Source: Selaginella moellendorffii
Lineage: Eukaryota > Streptophyta > Lycopodiopsida > Selaginellales > Selaginellaceae
Direction: 5' to 3'
NCBI RefSeq assembly: GCF_000143415.4
Contig: NW_003314267.1
Coordinates: 544,908-608,907, forward strand
DNA length: 64,000 nucleotides
The notes below the pieces were generated by a model. It worked only from the letters and a program-made list of their open reading frames with translations. It ran no database searches and was not told the DNA's origin. Every line of letters begins with the position of its first letter. Within the stretch, counting starts at the first letter, position 1. The translations under genes and the position numbers were made by a program. Positions 12,984 to 23,943 of this stretch are shown in pieces.

Positions 12984-13874
12984 CTACACAAAGCGCTTGA
13001 ACGCCTCCAAGCACTGTGCAATATGAAAGCAGTGGCTCTTGAAAAGCATGGTATCAGAAACGGTTGCAGGTAGCATGGGAAGCACGTACTTTCGCACAGC
13101 AGTGTCGAAGCTCGGTTGCTCTCCCTGCCTCACGGCCTCAGCCAAGGCTTTGGTCACGGGGATCAAGTAGAAGGTTGGACAGGTCCCTGAAGTCGAAAGT
13201 GTTATCCTTCAAAAAACAGATAAAGCGCTCGAATACGTACCTAACATAACTATACCAGGAATTATCTGTTGATCAGGATATTCGCCCATCGACAGCCTTT
13301 CGTAAAGCCTCGAATTCTCCTGATAAGCGGCAATTGCCTCAGCAATCAGCTGGGCTTCTGGATGGTGACCTTTGAAGTTCCCATCGTAACTTTTGTCTTC
13401 CTGAACCAGCATTTTCACTGCAGTGTCCAGCCGCTCCACAACGACATCAGGAATTGCTTGCATTTTGCCCCTCGACATGAAAAGATCGAGAATGGATCTG
13501 CTACGTACTACTGTGTCATCGTTGTCGTACTGAAAAAGCTCCAGAAGCGTCAGGGACATGTCATCCACTGCCGATTCTTCATGCCGGTGTGTTCTGGTCA
13601 CTGCGAAGACACGTTTAACCAGGGATTTCACATACCGAGATCTTATGGATGAAAGTTTCAGCTTTCCGAAGGCGTACTCTTGCAGATCCAAACTCACGAG
13701 CTCCGCGACATCAGGATTCCTGAATTCAACCGGCATGTCTACCCCGAAGAAATCTCTGAAGGAACTCTCCCTCGTGACCTTAATGTTGAAAGACCGCAGG
13801 ACCCCATCATCCCAATCGGAACCAGATTGTTTTGCAATCGGCCTCACTAGCCCTGACCTATCACCTGGTGCCAT
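12984..13874 (-). CDS. Intact two-exon gene, unknown function (278 aa)
   Basis: ATG at 13872-13874; exon 1 13241-13874; a 54-bp GT...AG intron 13187-13240; exon 2 12984-13186 ending in TAG. Splicing joins ...PGIVML-G-TCPTFYLIPV... without a frameshift and gives 279 codons including the stop, so the model is self-consistent. The predicted protein is mixed alpha-type and soluble, with no signal peptide or membrane segment. It has short blocks such as QQIIPGIVMLGT and FYLIPVTKALAEAV in which an Ile-Pro pair precedes a hydrophobic strand. I recall lineage-specific proteins of this general style in Selaginella but cannot name a family, so no function is proposed. The absence of stops in a decayed neighbourhood argues it is a live gene. 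Confidence 0.65.
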
Positions 13875-13879
13875 GTGCT

Positions 13880-15519
13880 AGATCGCCTTTTTATTGTTCC
13901 GGGCCAGCATTTAGGGTATAGAGTCTCTTTGTAGCATTATGTTTATTTTTTCAGGACAAAGTCATTCATAATTTCTGATCATAGGATCAAATTCTGAATT
14001 TTGTTTATATATATATGTAAACATATTTGTATATATGTAGTATATATTGGTATTAGAGGTTCTAATCATTGGTTTGCTCATCTGTTCATGCAAGAGCGAG
14101 ATTCCCTAGAATATTCCACAGTCGGAATATTCTAGGGCGTGAGGAGATTCCAGGCTGTGGGGCTAGGGCTGTAAGGGAAAACGCTTGGGCTGAGTGAGCT
14201 GAGCATAAAGAGTGTTCTCCCCACCACCATCTGTGGGGAGGATTGATTCCTAGCCAATCCTCCCCAGATTTTTCTTAGATTTTTTGGTTTTAGCTTGGGA
14301 AATTCTCAGGGGATTTGTGCTCAGGTGATGGAGTGCGTGGCTGGCAGGTCGCTGGGACGTGGATGAGTTTGCCCATACAATTCCTGGTGCCATGCATGAA
14401 ATCCTGGGATTTTTAGAGTTTTCTTTCTTTTAGATAGAAAAGAGGTTTTCTTTTCTTGGTGGTTGGTTCAGTTCAAGAAATGGTGATTGTGGGCTTGTAG
14501 ATCTTGTCGAGATATCTGTTCTAGATCAATAATTTCTCAATTTGGTGCAAGAACTAGCACATGCAGCCTTTAGCTCATACAACAGCAACTTTGGAAGCAT
14601 GGCATGAGTTGGATTCATCACTATTTTGATCTTTCTTGAGCTTATCTAGTAGATTTATTCAGGGTCTTTCTCTGGAGGGTTTACATGCATAAGTCTGGAG
14701 CACTTTTTGAGTGATTCTTTTCTTGCACTTTTTTATTTCAAGCATGGGATTGTGACATAGATGGTCACTTGTGTAGTAAATTCACTACTAAAGTAGGATG
14801 GTTTCCCCAATGGGATATTATTCTTATAATTCCACTTTTTTGCAAGTTCATCCCATTGTGACTTATATTGTTTTTGTGTGCAATGAAGTCTCTATGAATG
14901 TAAGATGCTGGAAATACATTGCCACTTTTTTGGTTATTTCATCGATTTTCTATGGCCACTGCCTTCTCAATCCTTTTCCTTTTCCATCCTCTTTGCATAC
15001 TAAAAAGCCATGTTTTCATTAGTAGACCATTTTCCTTTTTGTTCATCATTCAAAATTAGTTAATTTTGGGAAAACAAGTCATGAACTCAAAAAATAAACA
15101 AGAATAATATTTCTTGTACCTTTGGAATACTTGTTGCTCCATCAAAAGAGTTAATTCCTAAAGGAAGTAGTGATAATAAAGTTGTGAAAAAGGAATTTCT
15201 AATTCCCCCACCATGAAATCCATGCTATTGTAAAAATGCATTCAAAATAAAGTAGGAAAACAATTGGAAAAAGAATCTGGTTCAATGACTTGAAACCAAC
15301 TTATATTGTAAGGATACTTAGAACAAATCCAATCATCAGATTGAATGTAGAAATACCGGGTTAAAAACCATTGCAAACTTTTACTAAACAAAAGAGAAAA
15401 ACCAAAGAGAAAATGAAAAGTATTTGACTCATAGTTACATTTCACATAGATTCTATGCTAGCACTAAAAGATGAGCCCTCTCTTCCCTAGATATTAAGAC
15501 AAACAAATAAAATTTTAAA
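13880..15519. other. Gene-free stretch with two strong hairpins
   Basis: No credible ORF. At 14104-14137 a perfect 14-bp inverted repeat (CCCTAGAATATTCC, 6-nt loop) is followed by an 11-bp stem at 14235-14265 (GGGGAGGATTG / CAATCCTCCCC, 9-nt loop). A TTGGTATTAGAGG at about 14046 resembles a degraded tRNA-Met primer site, so part of this may be an old LTR element. Confidence 0.45.
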
Positions 15520-15523
15520 ACTA

Positions 15524-15547
15524 ATGCTCTATTTCGTTAAAGTGGGA
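15524..15547 (+). repeat. Left terminal inverted repeat
   Basis: Perfect 22-bp match (15526-15547) to the reverse complement of 28276-28297; 23 of 24 bp if the outermost AT/AC is included. GTGGGA/ATGGGA motifs recur just inside the end. Confidence 0.9.
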
Positions 15548-16126
15548 TTTATTCAGTAAAATGGGACTAGGTACAAATTTTCAAATATTTGAAAATGACG
15601 TGAAATTATATGTTTTTTGTCCAGGGGCTAGACATATCTGGGGCATGGTGACTAGCGCGGTGACTTTGTGTCTAGACTGAGTCCATCTGGTTGTATAATA
15701 AATCTCATTGTCAAGGTGAACAAGCCAAATCTGAAACTAAAGAAGAGCAATGGCATGCACGCACACACTATTTGTTTGTTCATTGAGTGTGTGGTGAGCT
15801 TTCCAAGATGAACGTCATTCCTATTAGCCACGAATCTAATTGTGAAGGTGTAGCAAGAGGCATTGCTAGTCTGGAGAAGTCATTTAACTCATTTGACCCT
15901 TAGTGTATTTTCATGAAACTAAATAACATTCATATTATTAAGGAATTTCTCTAGTACCTTTTTCTTACGACATAGAGGCTTGCATTTCTTTCAAAGGTGA
16001 TTTAGTAAAAGGCCTGAGGGCACATGCCATTCTATTTCTCAAACTGGTATTAAGATATACTAGTGCAAAGGGAAAAAGGTATTTGGTGATCAAGTAAATG
16101 GCATGAGGGCACACGCCATTATAAGC

Positions 16127-16384
16127 CTAAGCGCTAGTGGACACCTCCTTTTTGGTACTCTCAGCGGTACTATCATCCTTCTCCGGGTCAGTTGTTTTGC
16201 TTTGGATTGTTGTCTCTGACGTTACTGGGGCGTTCTCGATAGTTGTTAATGTTGCCGTTTGTTCAGAAAAATGATCACCTGGAGTATAGTATGGGGAGTT
16301 TGGAAGACTTATATATTCTACATCTTCACCTATCTCCTTCTCTGTCTCCTTTTCTGCCTCACTTACAGATTTTGTGCTTGCCAT
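16127..16384 (-). CDS. Short Glu/Thr/Ser-rich ORF inside the transposon (85 aa)
   Basis: ATG at 16382-16384, TAG at 16127-16129. The product is highly charged and Thr/Ser-rich (AEKETEKEIGEDVEY near the N-terminus, EKDDSTAESTKKEV at the end) with no recognised domain. It lies downstream of the transposase-like gene on the same strand. Short spliceable exons lie between (for example near 17050 and 16930), so it may be the terminal exon of that gene rather than a separate one. It contains no stop. Confidence 0.4.
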   Translation of the reverse strand: MASTKSVSEAEKETEKEIGEDVEYISLPNSPYYTPGDHFSEQTATLTTIENAPVTSETTIQSKTTDPEKDDSTAESTKKEVSTSA

Positions 16385-17097
16385 GAGAATGCTCTTCACC
16401 CTAAAATATGGAGTTCGTTGTGTTATAAAAGGAAACCAACACACACGCTGCAAGGGAATGATGGTACATAAAGCACGTAAGCCCACAATATGGGTTTATG
16501 TGCCATTAATATGGGCCACACGCCATATTATTAGATTTATGCACGTGTGATTGGTAAATGCATATGTCACATCATCTTTGTTTTACCTCACACACTATAT
16601 CAGGCCTAATGAACCATATCACATGTGCGCACATGCTATATATATGGAGAAGTATTATGCAAGGATAGAAAAATTCAATGCATGATTGTGGAGAGCAATG
16701 GCATGAAGCCACATGCTAAATAACATTTTAGAGAAAGAATTAAAATAAAAACATGCAAACAGTACTGAGTGGACCAAGACTTAGAAGTGCACAATTGAAT
16801 GAAGTATTTCTAATAAATATTTCACTCACCTCATATAGGAATGGCTACCACTCTCAAATGGCGTATCGCCTCATGCCATCACCTCGCAATTTGTTATAAC
16901 AATCCGATGAATTCATATTCGGCTTGTTCACCTTGAAATTTAAGTAAGATTTGCTAGAACAACTAAGAATTTATACTTGTTATTTGTATCATCTCACCTA
17001 GGAATGGCGTAAGGCCACATGCCATCACGCCTCCTCTGATTCAGATTCGGATTGTTCACCTTGAAATAAAATACATTAGAAACTTAGTAAAGGAATA

Positions 17098-19909
17098 TTA
17101 ATGAATCTCACATTGAACCTGGGTTGTGAATGCTCTTGCTGCATTTCTTGCATGGTCTGGCAAGGTGATGGTGGCACTCTGCTTCCGCATCCAACCATGC
17201 ACAACATTATCCACCGATATGCTCATGCTGGGATCCCTTGGATTCAGCACCCATCTCTTTTCTAGGCAATCCTTCGTATATCCGGAACTTGGCTTGAACC
17301 ACTCCACAGTTACATTGAAGGAGTTAGTTTCCGCGTCCTCCTCTGCATCAGTGATGCAGTGCCCCACCCATATCATTTGTTTTTTATTACTGGGTCTGAC
17401 AAGCACGACCATTCCTTTGCAGACCTGTACTGGATTGAATGCTGAATCTGGCTTCTTGTTCCTCGGCCCACAATAGTGATCCTCAACATCGTTATCTGTC
17501 ACTGCATTTCCAGAGGACATTGTTCCGCTACTATCTGGTGCTCTAGGTTCTAGCCAAAAGGACTCTTCCAATTCTTCATATACAACTGGCCCATTTTGGA
17601 TAGCAAATATAATCTTTTCCCAGTATTCGAGCAAAAGTTTGCACCTCTTAAAATAGGATTCTCCACCAAACACCAACCCCCTCTTCCAGAAGGCAATATG
17701 CTGTCTAATCCCGGCCACTATACTTTCCTGGTCTTTGAGTCCATCCGGGTGCATCGGCCGTGGGGAACCCTGAGGAATCATAGGTTCCTCAGTTATGGGA
17801 TCTCTCTTGAAGAATTCAATGCCGTCCACTGGCAGCCACACTGTGTCCCATTCTCTCATCTTGTACTTCATCACTGGAGCACCGTCACGCATGCTGAAAT
17901 GAAATTGAAGAGGCTTGGAGTGGCCAATCAGCGTTTCGGATTCGTCCCTGATGTAGCCTCTTACAAACCGCTTAAAGTCTGGAACCTCTGTCACAAGTGC
18001 AGCTTCAACAGTGCCTTTGATGCAATTTTGGAATTCATCGTAGAGTTGTGGGAGGGTGAGGACATTGGATCGCCGGAGGGACTCTGCCAGGTGACTGAAC
18101 ATGGCATCGACGTCTTCATGAGTGTGCCCAACCATGAGAAAGCCAAGTGTAACCGTTTCAAATATGCCTATGGCAACAAGCATCGCCAAGTACGCGAAGA
18201 CGTACATGTTTTTGTTCTCACTGCCAGCATTGTCTGTTTGGAGCAGAAGATGGGGTGGAAGGCCACATCGGCCGCAAGAACTTCCTTGAGATTCTGCTTC
18301 GTTTGGATGAGGCTGTGCATTCACCGGGCGACCAGCCTCGTCGGAATGGCATGAGGCCTCACGTGATAACCCTACAATCTGACGGCCAACATATTCACTG
18401 GGATGGCGATACTGCAAGCCTTTGCTCCTCCTCCAGCTGAACCCTGTATGGGGTTCGATCGACAAGGGCCTTATGCAAGGGTTGGCCGTTCAGCTCAGTC
18501 TGCGCACTTTGCAGAGACCTTAAGTGTTTTGCTAGGGACGCAATCATCATGTTTGCACCCCCGCCACCCCATAGAGGTACAAAGAAGTTCCCATAGTTCT
18601 GGGCACCATGCCCATGAGCGATTATGCCAAACAGAGACACAGGCAGCTGCATGGATGAAGAGATTGCTTTGGGGGCAGGATTGAGTTGAGGTAAGCACGT
18701 CTTTTTCTAGTCCATTTTGTCGTGGATGATGCAGAGGTAAGAGTCAGGTCTCTCCATGGAGAGAATCCTGTTATGATAATATGAAGTCCTGCAGCTTCTC
18801 TGCTCGATGTTGTGGTCGAGCCGCCTTCTAACCAACGTCTCTCGCTCTTGAGCGATGCAAGAATTCTTCGACAAAGCCATTTTGATAGCAGTGCACTCGT
18901 CACACTTTGAAAAGCTGGAGTACTTTCCTATACTCACATCCCTGAACCTGTTGCTCCACAATCTACTAAATCTAGATTGGCTCAGCTTCCTGTAGCCATT
19001 ACTCTAGAGTTCCCGATTCACATCTTCCAATATGGCCCCCTTGGTATACATGGAAGGGAGAACTCATTGGGTGTCTCGAGTTCCATCTTCCAAGAGGCGG
19101 GTTTTATGTGGTTGCTGCTCACTACATATCTCGACAAACCTCTTGAAGATTGCCTCTCCATATACAACATGACCCCTGGTTTTGTGAGTACCGTCGTTCC
19201 CATGGACTGCCTGTTGAACCCTTTGTTCCTCGAACTCAGTTTTGATTCTGTAGAATGTGGTTCGAGGGACTCCATAAATGATTCTCCATGCCTTCATGTA
19301 GACCAAACCCCTCTGGAAGACCATGCCTCCCACCTAATGTTCTGAAGCATCAACAGATGACCGTAATGCCTCATACACAAAATTGCGAGCTGCCTTCCAG
19401 AACAATGTCTTGTATCTTGCTCTCTCCTCTTCAATAACATCCCAATCAGCATGTTGACAGCACCTCCTCTTGCAACAAGCAACTGTCGAGACCATTCGAA
19501 CCTCTATCGCCATTTTCTGCCTTTTCGGTTCATTGCTCAGATCCCTTTGGCTGCGCTTTAGGAAGGTGTACTTTCTTTTCCCATGAAGAGATGTTCTGTC
19601 ATCAGTTGTAGTGGTGTTTGATTGTGAATCCTTCACATTCTCAAACACTAAGTGCCTCAATTTCCACCGCACAATGCTTCCAATAGTCAAACTGTTTTCT
19701 TCTGTGTCAACAACCTCTAAAATCACAACTCCAATATCATCCCAGCCCAATTCTTGATTAGCAACCGCATCTCTTGAATCGACAACTATGGCTAAGCCCT
19801 CAGCTACCACCTCCCCCTCGGGGTTGTTTAGAAACACCTTTGCCTGAATCCATGTAGCACGGTTCTTAAGATCCACGGAGGGAACATGCGTCGCACTTGC
19901 GGAGGCCAT
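17098..19909 (-). pseudogene. DDE-like transposase pseudogene of the TIR element
   Basis: ATG at 19907-19909. One frame is preserved to about 18395 but is interrupted by stops at 19334, 19064, 19004 and 18707. A second frame runs from about 18260 to 17098. Recognisable blocks in order are a Cys cluster (VACCKRRCCQH), a helix-turn-helix-like stretch (KAWRIIYGVPRTTFYRIK), CDEC in FSKCDECTAIKMALSK, a GIIAHGHG block, LLLQTDNAGSENKN, and LMVGHTHEDVDAMF. The last two resemble the catalytic acidic blocks of an RNase H-like fold. This order is what I know from eukaryotic proteins labelled DUF7869, often transposon-borne; the label is from memory. A frame change near 18350 coincides with a palindrome and may be an intron. 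Its place between TIRs supports a transposase role. Every stop is one C-to-T step from CAG or CGA. Confidence 0.7.
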
Positions 19910-22227
19910 TCTGAAAGTGCAGAAAAGAAGTTAAGACAATACAAAAAATGATTGGAGAATGGCCTAAATCATAACATACCAAACAACCTCAATAGCATGA
20001 GGCCACATGCCATTATTCAAACATGCTATTGACACCCACGTGAAATTTCGCATTCACAAAATTGGCATGAGCCCTCATGCCATCTTGATATACACACAGT
20101 TGCAGGCAAGTAAAAACATACATGACAATACGCTAGCCATGAAATTGCAAGGGCCCAAGATGGCATGTGGCCTCATGCCATTTCTAAATGTGGTCCTAAG
20201 CCATTCCATGGTGAACATACCAGGAAGCACAAGCGCCGAATATCAAGAGGAAGCGGTAGCCACACCAAAGACAGTGTCGCTCACAACACCGCAACTACTC
20301 GTAGCGCCACTCGCAACACCACAACTGCTCGTAGCGCCGCTCGCACAAACTGCCACTTGCATAAACTGCCGCTCGCAATGGTGCTCGCAATGCCGCAACC
20401 GCTCGTAGACGCATAAACCACAGCTCACAACGCCGCTTACACAAGCAGCGCTCACTGCGCTCAGCGGAACCAAGAACACGGCACACAAAAATGATAGACC
20501 TAGGAATGAGTTCGAGAATTCAAAAATAACACACGCTTGAACGTCACATCAAATCCTCTGACAAACCAGATCTTATGATTCCTCTGACAAATTTCAAACT
20601 GAGTAGCTTCTAGACTTTGCTGTCGGAGGTTGAACTTTGTCACATCATGTCCTTGCCTCGATCCAGCTGTGCCATGTCAGTGATTCGAACTTTGCCATGC
20701 CATGGATCCGCGCCAAGATTATTCGCCGTGTAAAGGAATAATTATGCTGTGTGTGTACGTCCATTTATGGCAATATAAGGCCACACGCCATTCAAAGAAT
20801 AATGCTAGTCAAGCATTTTTTGGTGCATTTTTTGGTTCAAAATTGCATGAGCCCACACGCTATAAAGTTTACCTGTACCAAAAATAGAAACAGCTTTATT
20901 TACTTGGGAATTTAAGTGGTTGAGGCATTTTTAAACTTACAAACACATGCCCTACTTACATTCCTTTGGTTGCTTAAAATTCAAAAATATTATAAACCTT
21001 TCTTTTTGCATTTTCAATGTTTTCAATTATGGTTTTTGATTTTCGCAGGACCAGCCTAGTAATCTATTTGCATCCCGTCATGTTTATAGCTAGCTTTCGT
21101 TTGTCCCCTTCGCTAGCCTGAGATACTGCTCGGCATCTGCCTCTTACAGCATTTGCCCAGAAAGGGCATCTTTCTTCACGCAGCATTTGCCACATGTTTA
21201 GGGTTTAGGGTTTAGGGTTTAGCAATTCAGTAGCTTGATAAACATGCAAATACAGAACTTGATGCAAAATCCTTTGATATGTCACAATGCCCCTAGGACC
21301 ATAAACACATTTCAATAGAAAGGGTCCTTTCATTTCATAACTCCTTACGTAGATCTTGGTGAAACCAGAGTTAGTGAAGTTGGTTTCTTGTGATCCCGCA
21401 TCTGATTGTGATGTCCCTTTGCAGTGTCGATGGAAAGGTCAATGCACACCAAACTATAGAATCTTGGAGCAAAATAACGGTCGGATCTATGGCAAATGCC
21501 CCTGAAACATTGTAAGGCTCGTGTGGTCTCATGTGGTGTCCGATCGAGATGCTTCTTTGCAGGGTCATCAAGAAGGACATTGTATACCATTCTTTATTTA
21601 GCTGAACATCTGGCATTTTTGGAAATACAAGATGCTTTGGAATATCCAATCATGCATGGTATAAATATAGCGAGGGTATTAAATGATATCCCAATCATGA
21701 TCTTTCTTTTGGATTTCACGTGCATGCAGTCCGAGGAATGATGACGTTGCGGATTTCTTTTGGATTTCACGTGTATGCATGCGCGCGGCGATCCAGAAAT
21801 TAATGGTGGCGCCCAAGTCCGAGGAATGATGACGTTGCGGGATTACCAACTGTCGTGACATTTTGCGCGTATGAGGTTAGGTTTTGCATTTTTCTTCGTA
21901 CTCGCGCTCGCACACTCACGCTCCCACTTCTCTACAGGTTTCTCGTGTGCATCGGCGTCCACTCACGCTTGCATCACACTCGCGCTCGCATCGCGCTCGT
22001 GTGCATCGGTGTCCACTTCAAGACACACCCAGTTTGTAACTTCACCGCCAACTCTGCCGCCCACTCCGCCACCCACACACAGCCCACTTGGCGTCCCGGG
22101 AGATTTCAGCGCCACTCTCCAACTGTAAGTGGTAGAGTAGCCTTGCTGCTACGATCCGCTGCACACACAGTGCACATTCGCCAGCGAGTCCGGCCTCGAT
22201 TGTCACGCCTCCATTTGGCTTCAAATG
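19910..22227. promoter_or_regulatory. Divergent intergenic region between the two transposon genes
   Basis: About 2.3 kb separates the ATG of the minus-strand gene from the first supported intron of the plus-strand gene, with no convincing ORF. It carries five palindrome copies, a telomere-type repeat at 21197-21222, and two GCTCGCA-rich stretches (20280-20460 and 21898-22020) of short imperfect repeats. A pair of near-identical blocks, GAGGAATGATGACGTTGCGG, lies at about 21733 and 21820 and contains TGACGT, a bZIP-type site. Confidence 0.5.
21197..21222 (+). promoter_or_regulatory. Telobox array (TTTAGGG x3 plus TTTAG)
   Basis: Three perfect plant telomere units plus five bases. Interstitial teloboxes are common near plant promoters. 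This one sits in the divergent promoter region of the transposon, upstream of the plus-strand gene. Confidence 0.7.
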
Positions 22228-23943
22228 GTAAGTCTTTTAGGCCAAGTAGAAAATGGCATGAGGCCACATGCCATTCAGTAGCAACATTGGCATGCACCGA
22301 TTGGGCTCTCGAGTGCAGTCCGGTTACAGATGGCGTGTAGCCTCACGCCATCTTAGGATGCAGCCTCAAGACATCTGATACAGTGGTGAATGGCGTGTGG
22401 CCTCACGTTATTTCCAGCTGCTAGCTTTTCATCTGTCAACTCTAATTGTTGTGCATTTCTGAACAGGCGAGGAATTGCGTTCTTCTTCCAGCCACTGTCA
22501 ATGTGGATGCAGAGAAGGGGGAAGAGCTCACCAGTTGGACTTTTGGGATGGAAGGCGAGGATCTGAGGCTGTACAACACAGATGGTGGGAGAAAAGAATG
22601 CATGGGGATCCTCATCCAAGTGACAGACACTCCATGCAGTTCCATGCAAGTATATGGACTGGCGCTTGTGGTAGAGACAGCGTCTGCCTTCAAGATCCAC
22701 CTTGCACATCCTAGCGGCTTCCCGGAGGGGGGCAGCGGCTATGAGGAATTCCTAGAGGGAGCTAGGGAGAGGTTGTCCAGGAGGCCCACAATTTCAAAGA
22801 CGCTGCGGGTCTATGAAGATCACATGGAATCCATAGACCTCACCTACGGCAATATTCAAAAACTATATTCCAACATTGAGCCGTTGAGAGTGCCTCCAGT
22901 TCGCAAAGCGAAGGGGAAGGGGGTCGATCTGGAAACTACCCCAAAGCAGAAAAGGGTGGTCAAGCTCAAGCCGACGTCCGACTCTCCTGCTCCAAAAAAG
23001 AAGCTACTCGGTGATGCCATTGCCTCGGGTTCGAACACTACACCCACCAAAAAGAAGAGCCGCAAAGAGCAGAAAGAGCAAGAAGAGGCAGCAAAAATCG
23101 TCGCTGATAATAATACTTGTTACTATTCCAACAAAGTATATACAATCGACGTGAGCCGTATCAACATCCAAAGCAAATACAACCACAGGCTAGTATCTGA
23201 TGAGTGGGTGGAGAAACTGAAGCAGAAGATGCTGGCAAGTCCAGTAACACCCGACATCGCAGACGTGATCCCCTACTACCGAACAATGAAGGGCGAGACG
23301 AGGTTTCCAGACTTGATCAATAGGAAGGTGTTGGACGATTAAAACATCCGGTTCTATGCCGTCTCCGGATAGCATTCTAGCTTGGCGATGCAAGAGATAG
23401 TTGTGGATATTATGGTGGGCGAGGAGGTGAAGAAAGTCTTCAAGACAAGAGTTGTCCGTCTGATAAAAGGCAACTCGCCCCTCCAATCTATCATATACAT
23501 CTCCCACACGCAGAATGTTAAGCAAGAAACGTGCTACAAATCGGGTCTGCACGAGACATTGGCACGAACACGGAAGCTCTGGGTTCAACTGAAGAAGCCA
23601 CAAAAACCAGGACAAGGACGTGCACTAGCAACTATCGCCTGGCAGGTAAGCCTCGTTGCATGTGGCATAGCATGTGGCCTCACGCCATTTCCATTGCAAG
23701 AATTCTCGAGTCTTCTCTCGAAAACACTGGGGGTCAATGACACACTCAGCATCCATAACATTCTATTCGCGACAAAAGTTATTTTTGACAAATGGGTAGA
23801 TGTGCTGAGGAGGTACCATGACGGGGAGTTGCTAAACTCAATAGGTGTGGAGGACGGCCGGAAGCCCAATGATTTGAAGCTCAACGCCTTGCGTTTCTCG
23901 CGGTCTCTAGACGACGACGACCTTCTGACAGTGGCTAATGAAT
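22228..23943 (+). pseudogene. ParB-like domain protein, N-terminal part of the plus-strand transposon gene
   Basis: Coding frame opens after an intron acceptor (...TTTCTGAACAG, about 22466) and runs to 23943, with stops at 23340 and 23370. A Lys/Pro-rich, probably nuclear-targeting segment (PKKKLLGDA, TKKKSRKEQKEQ) precedes VYTIDVSRINIQ..YNHRLVSDEWVEKL. About 55 codons later comes FYAVSG-stop-HSSLAMQEI. The spacing and the Gly-x-His-Ser-x-x-Ala block match the N-terminal ParB/sulfiredoxin-like fold (I-D-x-I...N-x-R...G-x-[HR]-R-x-x-A). The two stops are TAA and TAG, each one C-to-T from CAA and CAG. A 54-bp intron, 23646-23699, contains a palindrome. A one-base frameshift near 23943 leads into the next segment. 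ParB proteins bind palindromic DNA sites; whether this one does is unknown. Confidence 0.6.

Noticed and set aside
13558-13881. 107-codon plus-strand frame antisense to the orphan gene
   Set aside because: The minus-strand model has a consistent intron and full-length frame; the plus-strand frame has no support.
17596-18354. 252-codon plus-strand frame inside the transposase region
   Set aside because: It is antisense to the conserved QTDNAG and GHTHED blocks, which are on the minus strand, and has no recognised domain.
21871-22340. Plus-strand frames with a signal-peptide-like start (MRLGFAFFFVLALAHS)
   Set aside because: They translate CGCTCGCA/CACTC repeats of the promoter region, lack coding character, and overlap palindromes.
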